64,000 bases of DNA from CAWIJJ01 sp963836405 (GTDB lineage: Bacteria; Acidobacteriota; Terriglobia; Bryobacterales; Bryobacteraceae): positions 124,001 through 188,000 of the forward strand of contig CAWIJL010000013.1 in the NCBI GenBank assembly GCA_963836405.1, in the 5' to 3' direction. A model generated the notes under the pieces. The model worked only from the letters and a program-made list of their open reading frames with translations, was not told the origin of the DNA and ran no database searches. Shown here one piece after another: positions 58,602 through 64,000 of the stretch. How positions within the stretch are numbered: position 1 is the first letter of the stretch; every line of letters starts with the position of its first letter. The position numbers and the translations under genes are program-made.

Positions 58602-59549
58602 TCAGACGGCTGCCGGTTTCCCCAGCCGTACGGCATCCGTGTTGCCGCCGCACACCACCACTCCCACGCGTTCGCCGGGTTGCGGCTGGTAGCGCCCCGA
58701 AAGCAGCGCCGCCGTGGCCGCCGCTCCGCCCGGCTCGGCCGCCACACGCAAGGTTCCCCACAGCTCCTGCTGTGCCGCCTCGATGGCCTCGTCGGTTACC
58801 AGCACCACCGTGCTCACGAACTGCCGGGCGAACGGAAACATCATTCCGCCAACCTGCCGGGGGGCCAGCGAATCGGCCGCGATTCCCCCCGCCGGCGCGT
58901 CCACCGGGCGCCCGGCCTGGAGCGCGCGGGCGAGCGTGGGCGCGGCCTCCGGTTCGACTGCCACCAGGCGCACCCGCCCGCGGTACCATGCCGCGATTCC
59001 TCCGATCAACCCTCCCCCGCCCACCGCCACCAGCAAGGTGTCGAGCTGCGGCGCCTGCTCCTCGATTTCGAGCGCTACGGTTCCCTGGCCGAGAAGCGTC
59101 TCCTCCTGCTCGTAGGCGTGAACCGGCAGGGCCCCGGATTCGGCTGCCCACTTCCGGCTGGCCTCCAGCGCATCGTCGTACCGGTCGCCGGTAATTACGA
59201 GTTCGGCTCCGTAACTGCGGATGCGCTCGATCTTGGCGGGCGAAGAGACGCGCGGAACGAAGATGGTGGCGCGCCGCCCCAGTTTCATCGCCGCGTACGC
59301 CACCGCCGCCCCGTGATTGCCTCCCGACGCGGCCACCACTCCCGCCGCCGGGGTCTCCCGCCGCAGCAGGTTCGCGAAGGCCCCCCGCGCTTTAAATGAA
59401 CCCGAGTGCTGCAACAGTTCCAGCTTCAGGGTCAGGTCCATGCCGGCCAGCCCGAAATCCGCGCCTTCCACGGAGATCACGGGGGTGCGCCGGATGTGCG
59501 TCCGGATCAGTCCGTAAGTTTCGGCAATGGCCGCCCGGTCGAGAGTCAT
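58602..59549 (-). CDS. PLP-dependent serine/threonine dehydratase (or serine racemase-like)
   Basis: A 315-residue fold-type II PLP enzyme. The PLP-binding lysine is K53 in SGSFKARGA, the phosphate-binding loops are ASGGNHGAA and GGGGLIGG, and VVCGGNTD closes the site. There is no C-terminal regulatory ACT domain, so it resembles catabolic threonine dehydratase or serine racemase rather than biosynthetic IlvA. Its ATG overlaps the exporter stop as ATGA. Confidence 0.88.
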   Translation of the reverse strand: MTLDRAAIAETYGLIRTHIRRTPVISVEGADFGLAGMDLTLKLELLQHSGSFKARGAFANLLRRETPAAGVVAASGGNHGAAVAYAAMKLGRRATIFVPRVSSPAKIERIRSYGAELVITGDRYDDALEASRKWAAESGALPVHAYEQEETLLGQGTVALEIEEQAPQLDTLLVAVGGGGLIGGIAAWYRGRVRLVAVEPEAAPTLARALQAGRPVDAPAGGIAADSLAPRQVGGMMFPFARQFVSTVVLVTDEAIEAAQQELWGTLRVAAEPGGAAATAALLSGRYQPQPGERVGVVVCGGNTDAVRLGKPAAV

Positions 59550-60799
59550 GGCCGGTCCTTGGCGCGCGCAACCGGCTCCGGCAGCCGCCCCGTCCAATCC
59601 AGCCAACCCCAGGCCAGCGCCGTCACCAGACCGAACGATCCCGCCACCAGCCCGATCAGGCGCGGCCCCGCATACTGCGAGGCGATACCCGCCGCCGCCA
59701 TCGATACGATCATCATCGACCATCGCAGCGACTCCATGGTGGCGAAAACCCGGCCGCGGAACTCGTCCGGCGTGTGGCGCAGCAACTGCACGTTGTTCAG
59801 CACGGAAGTCACCGCCATCCCCACGCGCGAGAACATCATGGCCACCAGCGCCGCCGAAAACGAACCGGCCTGGCTGAACAGCATATAGGTGGCACCGTGG
59901 ACGAGGTAGGAGATGGTCACGGCCCGCTTGTAGCCGGGAAATCCCACCGAGCGCCCCACCCAGTGTCCCAGGCCGCCCCCGATCAGCAACCCCACCCCCG
60001 CGAATCCCCAGATGGCGCCAATGCCGGAGGGGCCGCGGTGGAAAACCTGTTCGCCGAAAAGGGCAAAAAGGATCTGGGCCGCTCCACCGCCCATCGCCCA
60101 ACCCACCGAAATCATCGCAATTCCCACCATCAGCGGCACCGAGCGCAGGTAAAGCAGCCCCTCGGCATACTCGTGCCAGGGACGCAGGCCCGCCGCTACG
60201 CGCCGCGCCGCGCGGAATCCGCCGGGCATGTGGACCTTCCACACCGCCCAGGCGGAAAACAGGAACGAAAAGGCATTGATCAGAAATGCCCAGTGATATC
60301 CGAACTGGGCCGCGCTGAAGCCGGCCAGCAGGGTGCCCGCGGTCAGTGTGCCCCACTGCGTCGTTTGGGTGATGGAATTGGCGGCGTGCAACTCGTCGGG
60401 AGTGGTGATGGTCGGCAGGATGGCCGCCCGCCCGCTGGTGAAGAACGGCGATGCGAACATCAGCGCCGCGCTCAGCAGGTAAAGCAGCCACGGGGTCGGC
60501 TCGTGGATCGTCAGCAGGAATCCGAGCGCCACCGCTGCCCGAATGAGGTCGCTCGCGATCATGATACGGCGGCGGTCCATGCGGTCGAGCAGAACGCCCG
60601 CCACCGGACCCGCCAGCATGGCAGGAATAGCACGCGACAGCATCACTCCGGAGACCACCAGTCCCGAGCCGCCTTTTTCCAGCACCAGGGCAAATACCGC
60701 GATGTTGTTGAAGTAGTCTCCGGTTTCGCTAACCACCTGTCCCATCCATGTGTACCGGTAGTTGCGATTATTGCGGAGCAGTCCTGCAAGGGTACTCAA
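59546..60799 (-). CDS. MFS exporter (EntS/MFS_3-like)
   Basis: A 417-residue, 12-TM major facilitator protein. Typical landmarks are NRNYRYTWMGQVVSETGDYF at the N-terminus, the loop-2 motif GVLLDRMDRRRIMIASD and AFLINAFSFLFSAWAVW. The pattern matches the MFS_3 group of enterobactin or macrolide exporters. Its substrate is unknown. It is coupled to the PLP enzyme gene. Confidence 0.85.
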   Translation of the reverse strand: MSTLAGLLRNNRNYRYTWMGQVVSETGDYFNNIAVFALVLEKGGSGLVVSGVMLSRAIPAMLAGPVAGVLLDRMDRRRIMIASDLIRAAVALGFLLTIHEPTPWLLYLLSAALMFASPFFTSGRAAILPTITTPDELHAANSITQTTQWGTLTAGTLLAGFSAAQFGYHWAFLINAFSFLFSAWAVWKVHMPGGFRAARRVAAGLRPWHEYAEGLLYLRSVPLMVGIAMISVGWAMGGGAAQILFALFGEQVFHRGPSGIGAIWGFAGVGLLIGGGLGHWVGRSVGFPGYKRAVTISYLVHGATYMLFSQAGSFSAALVAMMFSRVGMAVTSVLNNVQLLRHTPDEFRGRVFATMESLRWSMMIVSMAAAGIASQYAGPRLIGLVAGSFGLVTALAWGWLDWTGRLPEPVARAKDRP

Positions 60800-60844
60800 A
60801 GGCGCACCGGGGTGACGGGATCGGTCGATCGCATGGGTTCTCTG

Positions 60845-61504
60845 TTATGGTACTTCGCCCGCGGTCCGCGCCGCGAATTCGATAGCGATCATGCGCTTGC
60901 CGTCGGGCACCGGCGCGGCGAAATCGCGCACTGCCGCGAAGCCGGCGGCGGAAAACGCGCTTTCGAGACCGCTCCGCGCCACCTCGTGCGGACGCGCCTC
61001 CAGCAGAGCCGCCACGCTCCCTATTGGAACCCTCACGTGCGCGGCGCCGGGAGCGTTCTCCTGAATAACGACAAAGACGCGGGCGGCCAGGCGGCACAGG
61101 TTTGCCACCGCCTTACGCCAGTCCACGTGCTCCAACACCAGCACTGCGATTGCCAGCGCGTACGGGCCGCTCAGTTTGCTGGCTTCCACATCGTCCAGCC
61201 GTGTTTCGAAACGCGCTGCCGGGTCGCCGCGGAGCCGGTCCGTCAGCCGTTCGAGAAACGCTGGATTGATGTCGGTAAACGTGGTGCGGAAAGGATGCAG
61301 GGCCGCCCGGTTCAGGTAATCGAACATTTGTCCGGTGCCCGCGCCCGCGACCAGAATAGGCGAGTCCGGGGCGGGCGGCGCATCGACGAGCAGTTGACCC
61401 ACCAGCGCTGCGTTCGCCTGCGCCTGCCCCGCTGCGCGCATGTGCGCCTCGTAGTCCCCGGCGCGAATGGCGCCGCGCCACGCCTCACGCAGAGTCATCG
61501 GCAT
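60845..61504 (-). CDS. Class I SAM-dependent methyltransferase
   Basis: A 219-residue Rossmann methyltransferase with motif I ILVAGAGTGQMFDYL near 50, an acidic strand end FTDINPAFLERL, motif III DDVEASKLSGPY and VLVLEHVDWRKAVANLC. It belongs to the Methyltransf_11/25-like group; the substrate is unknown. It lies 45 bp ahead of the exporter gene in the same direction and 26 bp from the divergent AlkD-like gene. Confidence 0.75.
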   Translation of the reverse strand: MPMTLREAWRGAIRAGDYEAHMRAAGQAQANAALVGQLLVDAPPAPDSPILVAGAGTGQMFDYLNRAALHPFRTTFTDINPAFLERLTDRLRGDPAARFETRLDDVEASKLSGPYALAIAVLVLEHVDWRKAVANLCRLAARVFVVIQENAPGAAHVRVPIGSVAALLEARPHEVARSGLESAFSAAGFAAVRDFAAPVPDGKRMIAIEFAARTAGEVP

Positions 61505-61514
61505 CGCCGCGCGC

Positions 61515-61520
61515 TAGAAT
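61515..61520 (+). promoter_or_regulatory. -10 box (TAGAAT) 10 nt before the AlkD-like gene
   Basis: TAGAAT lies in the 26-bp divergent gap ahead of ATG at 61531, with no Shine-Dalgarno sequence, implying a very short or absent leader. Confidence 0.35.
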
Positions 61521-61530
61521 ACCCGATCGC

Positions 61531-62280
61531 ATGCCCAAAGCACAAACGGCCCGCGGCGCCGCTCCGGTCATCGCGGGCGAAATTCGCGCGTTTTGCGAAC
61601 GAAAGGCGGACCCGGCGCGCGCCGCCAAATACGCGCGCTACTTTCGCGAAGGCTACGACGCTTACGGTATTCACCATGAGGATCCGGACTGGACGGAAGC
61701 TATCGGCCTGTGGAGCGAGCGCCTGGAAAAGGCCGGGCCCCTCGCATACCTCGATGCCGGCGACCTGCTGGTGCGCACCGGCAAGTACGAAGAGGCGTCG
61801 GCTGCCGTTTTGTTCGCCGAACGGGAGCAAACCGGCTACACACCCGAGGTGTTGAGCCGCCTGGCCGGCTGGTTCGACGGCGGCATTCGCAACTGGGGGC
61901 ACACGGACGTATTTTGCGCCCGCGTGCTCGGCCTCTTTCTCACCCGGAAGATCGTGGGGATCGATGCATTTTCCTCCTGGCGCGATTCGCCCCACAAATA
62001 CCAGCGCCGCGCGGTTCCGGTTACACTGCTCGAACCGCTCAAGACCGGCGCGGCCGTTCGCCCGCTGCTGTCCGCGGTCGAACCGCTCATGATGGACGGC
62101 GAGCGCGTGGTGCAGCAGGGCCTCGGATGGTTCCTGCGCGAGGCGTGGAAGCGCGAGCCCGCGCCGGTGGAAAAGCTGCTCCTCCGCTACAAGGACAAGG
62201 CGCCGCGCCTGATTTACCAATATGCCACCGAGAAGATGACCGCGAAGGAACGCGAGCGTTTCCGCAAGAGCAAGGCGTGA
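61531..62280 (+). CDS. DNA alkylation repair protein (AlkD-like HEAT-repeat glycosylase family)
   Basis: A 249-residue all-helical protein matching PF08713. It has KYARYFREGYDAYGI near the start, then HEAT-like helix pairs (LAYLDAGDLLVRTGKYEEAS, WFDGGIRNWGHTDVF, RRAVPVTLLEPL, DGERVVQQGLGWFLREAWKR) and C-terminal RLIYQYATEKM. AlkD proteins excise positively charged alkyl bases. The WGHTD and QQGLGWFLREA segments are the characteristic ones. The stop overlaps the next start (TGATG). Confidence 0.85.
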   Translation: MPKAQTARGAAPVIAGEIRAFCERKADPARAAKYARYFREGYDAYGIHHEDPDWTEAIGLWSERLEKAGPLAYLDAGDLLVRTGKYEEASAAVLFAEREQTGYTPEVLSRLAGWFDGGIRNWGHTDVFCARVLGLFLTRKIVGIDAFSSWRDSPHKYQRRAVPVTLLEPLKTGAAVRPLLSAVEPLMMDGERVVQQGLGWFLREAWKREPAPVEKLLLRYKDKAPRLIYQYATEKMTAKERERFRKSKA

Positions 62281-62783
62281 TGCCGCTGCGAATGGCGGCC
62301 ATGAGCGTGTCGCATTGGCCGGCGGTTCGCCGGATTTATGAGGAAGGCATCGCCACGGGCAACGCGACCTTCGAGCGCGAGCCACCCGCGTGGGATGACT
62401 GGGACGCCTCCCATCTCCCCGCGCCCCGCCTGGTCGCGATCGACGGCGATGCAGTGGTCGGCTGGGCCGCTCTGAGTCCCGTTTCGCGGCGCGCCGTGTA
62501 CGCAGGCGTGGCCGAGGTCAGTATCTACGTCGCCGCGTCCGCCCGCGGAGCGGGTATCGGCGGCAGGCTTCTTCAAGCCCTGGTGGAGGTGTCCGAGACG
62601 CGCGGAATCTGGACCCTCCAGGCGGGCATTTTTCCGGAGAACCAAGACAGCGTGGCGATGCACCGGCGCGCCGGCTTCCGCGTCGTGGGCCGCCGCGAGC
62701 GCATCGGACAACTCGACGGCCGCTGGCGCGACGTCCTCCTGCTCGAACGCCGCAGTTCCATCGTGGACCCGGGTCCGGGTTGA
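62280..62783 (+). CDS. GNAT N-acetyltransferase, phosphinothricin acetyltransferase-like
   Basis: A 167-residue GNAT protein with the acetyl-CoA loop ARGAGIGGRLLQAL near 95-108 and the family-typical opening RRIYEEGIATGNATFE and WTLQAGIFPENQDSVAMHRRAGF. This subgroup includes phosphinothricin and methionine sulfone/sulfoximine acetyltransferases. Translation is coupled to the AlkD-like gene by a one-base overlap. Confidence 0.88.
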   Translation: MPLRMAAMSVSHWPAVRRIYEEGIATGNATFEREPPAWDDWDASHLPAPRLVAIDGDAVVGWAALSPVSRRAVYAGVAEVSIYVAASARGAGIGGRLLQALVEVSETRGIWTLQAGIFPENQDSVAMHRRAGFRVVGRRERIGQLDGRWRDVLLLERRSSIVDPGPG

Positions 62784-62811
62784 GCGCCGGCCGGAGAAGC
62801 ACGCGGATGCC

Positions 62812-62842
62812 CCGGCGGCGGCCCGCCGCCAGCCGCCGCCGG
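62812..62842. terminator. GC-rich hairpin after the GNAT gene
   Basis: CCGGCGGCGG (62812-62821) and CCGCCGCCGG (62833-62842) are perfect inverted repeats around an 11-nt loop, 28 nt after the stop. There is no T-tract, so it may be a weak or Rho-assisted terminator or an RNA 3'-end stabiliser. Confidence 0.4.
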
Positions 62843-62941
62843 AGGCAGGTAGAGATCCAAATAATCGCTTCCAGAGCGAAAGGGGCAGTATCGCACGCGG
62901 CATCCTATGAAGGGCCAATTCATTTCGGAAAGGATGAATGA

Positions 62942-63499
62942 ATGAACGAAACGGACTTCGCACTTCTTCGACGCGATCTGAACCGCCTGCAGGGGCATTG
63001 TCGCGCTGAGCGGCTACGCCTGCCGCTCGCTCTCGCGTGCATCGCGGGACTCGGCGTCAGCCGGTTCGCCTACCCGTGGATGGTGTCAGCACAATCGGGA
63101 TCGCAACGAGATGGCATTCTCCACCTGCGAGGTCTGGCCATTGAAGACCAGAACGGGCACGAACGGCTGCAGGCGGGCGCACCGCTGCCGGATCCCATGG
63201 TTCATGGTGTCAGGCGAAAGCGGTCTGGCCTTGTTTCCGGACTACTGATTTTGAACGCTAACGGTAACGAGCGGGGTGGATTTGTGACAGCCGACTCGTC
63301 CGGAGAAGCCTTCCTGGGCCTCGACTCGGAAGATGAACAGAAGGTTCTGCTATTGGCCAACCCGAAAGGAGGCGTGAACTTCATCCTGACGAACAACGAT
63401 GGTAATTCGGTGCAACTGACGGCATTTGGGGATGGTCCGAGCGTCCGGTTAGGGAAGAAAAATCAGATCGTCGCGAAGCTGCTCGCGTCCGCAAAGTAA
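62942..63499 (+). CDS. Membrane-anchored protein of unknown function
   Basis: A 185-residue protein with AAAGGATG ahead of its start. A short basic N-terminus is followed by one hydrophobic helix (LPLALACIAGLGVSRFAYPWMV, about 27-48) that could be a signal anchor. The C-terminal part has GLAIEDQNGHERLQAGAPLP and repeated beta-rich stretches (GLLILNANGNERGGFVTAD, KVLLLANPKGGVNFILTNN), suggesting a small beta-sandwich outside the membrane. No family is recognised. Confidence 0.55.
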   Translation: MNETDFALLRRDLNRLQGHCRAERLRLPLALACIAGLGVSRFAYPWMVSAQSGSQRDGILHLRGLAIEDQNGHERLQAGAPLPDPMVHGVRRKRSGLVSGLLILNANGNERGGFVTADSSGEAFLGLDSEDEQKVLLLANPKGGVNFILTNNDGNSVQLTAFGDGPSVRLGKKNQIVAKLLASAK

Positions 63500-63593
63500 G
63501 TAGCGAACATGAACCCTGCCCGCCGCCACCTTGTCGGTTGGGGCGCAATCGGTCCCCTTGAACCGTACGCCCATCTCTGATCTGATATCCGGA

Positions 63594-64000
63594 ATGCAGT
63601 TCAGCACCCGGAGACCGGTCGCTCCCCTGAGCCCGTTTGTTGAAATCCTCTGGACCTGGGAGTGCTTCGACCAGCCTCACCGCCTCGAACGGCTGCTCCC
63701 CGACGGCTCCATGCAGCTTGTGGTGAACCTGGCTGAAGATGAGACCCGGACCTACGATCCCGACCAACTGACCCGGGTCCGCCGGTTGCCTGGAGCTGTA
63801 CTCGGCGGCGCCCACTCCCGGCACTTCGTGATCGATACCGCCGAGCAGCGCGCGGTAGCCGGAATTGTCTTCCGGCCGGGAGCCGCCCGGGCCTTCTTCC
63901 GGCTTCCCGCCGACGAGATGCGGAATCGGATGCTGCCGCTCGACGCCGTTTGGGGCCCGTTGGCGCAGGAACTTCGGGAACGGCTTCTCGCCGCGCCGAC
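63594..64000 (+). CDS. AraC-type regulator, N-terminal part (cut by the window edge)
   Basis: An open frame from ATG at 63594 runs off the window after 135 codons. It begins MQFSTRRPVAPLSPFVEILW and contains RLLPDGSMQLVVNLAED and GGAHSRHFVID, then GIVFRPGAARAFF. This is the N-terminal DUF6597-type domain found in front of AraC helix-turn-helix domains. The DNA-binding part lies beyond the window, so its regulatory function is inference from family architecture. Confidence 0.65.
   Translation, partial: MQFSTRRPVAPLSPFVEILWTWECFDQPHRLERLLPDGSMQLVVNLAEDETRTYDPDQLTRVRRLPGAVLGGAHSRHFVIDTAEQRAVAGIVFRPGAARAFFRLPADEMRNRMLPLDAVWGPLAQELRERLLAAP

Noticed and set aside
1..64000. tRNA, rRNA, CRISPR array, prophage or transposase genes
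   Set aside because: I looked for cloverleaf ends, regular repeats and transposase-like proteins and saw none convincing.

Overview
This 64 kb window is high-GC chromosomal DNA. It most likely comes from an acidobacterium of the Solibacter/Bryobacter type (an inference from gene content, since no rRNA gene is present). The pointers are three very large orphan MacB/FtsX-like permeases (two preceded by PadR regulators), a carboxypeptidase-regulatory-domain TonB-dependent receptor, a protein kinase fused to a TolB-like propeller, an ECF sigma factor of the Acidobacteria/Planctomycetes type, and several Tat-exported sugar-active proteins. Gene density is very high. Convergent genes often end 2-10 bp apart and co-directional genes often overlap by 1-4 bp. 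I saw no tRNA, rRNA, CRISPR array, insertion sequence or phage gene.

Layout. 0-4 kb: a CadC-like membrane sensor with TPRs and a secreted parallel beta-helix protein. 4-10.4 kb (minus): a complete hoxEFUYH NAD(P)-linked [NiFe] hydrogenase operon in which HoxF is fused to a GltD/NfnB-like FAD/NADPH module; a palindrome sits at its promoter. 10.5-13.2 kb: an unknown protein, a small CxxC protein and a Tat-exported GH144-like enzyme. 13.2-14.8 kb: a two-gene cassette encoding a TIR-like/ThsA-type macro fusion and a DUF1810 protein, the best candidate in the window for an undescribed immune or NAD-signalling system. 14.9-26.6 kb: three ADOP permeases, two PadR regulators, an esterase, a sugar isomerase-like protein and a TPR protein. 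26.7-31.6 kb: a metzincin-like protein, a probable pseudokinase-propeller receptor, an ECF sigma factor and an O-methyltransferase.

31.7-39.3 kb (minus): a molybdenum hydroxylase operon (S-L-M-G order, form II active-site loop) followed by a YjhG/YagF-type sugar-acid dehydratase and a carboxylesterase. The CoxG-like gene and the dehydratase each carry two single-base insertions, all four within about 0.9 kb. 39.5-45.4 kb: a POT peptide transporter, bacterioferritin and a TonB-dependent receptor with a long leader. 45.4-54.6 kb (minus): a molybdate importer (ModA plus a ModB-ModC fusion), an unknown membrane protein, lactate permease, acyl-CoA ligase and a divergent membrane pyrophosphatase.

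54.8-57.3 kb: lpxA and lpxD transcribed divergently from start codons 18 bp apart, with a MobB-like P-loop protein behind lpxD. Both lpx genes point to a lipid A-bearing (diderm) cell. 57.2-61.5 kb (minus): a stand-alone histidine-kinase dimerisation domain, a response regulator-diguanylate cyclase, a PLP dehydratase, an MFS exporter and a methyltransferase. 61.5-64 kb: an AlkD-like DNA repair protein, a GNAT acetyltransferase, an unknown anchored protein and the 5' part of an AraC-type regulator cut by the window edge.

Together the genes suggest an aerobic or facultative soil heterotroph that degrades polysaccharides and peptides. It appears to use hydrogen and PPi as auxiliary energy sources and invests in molybdenum enzymes and their metal supply.
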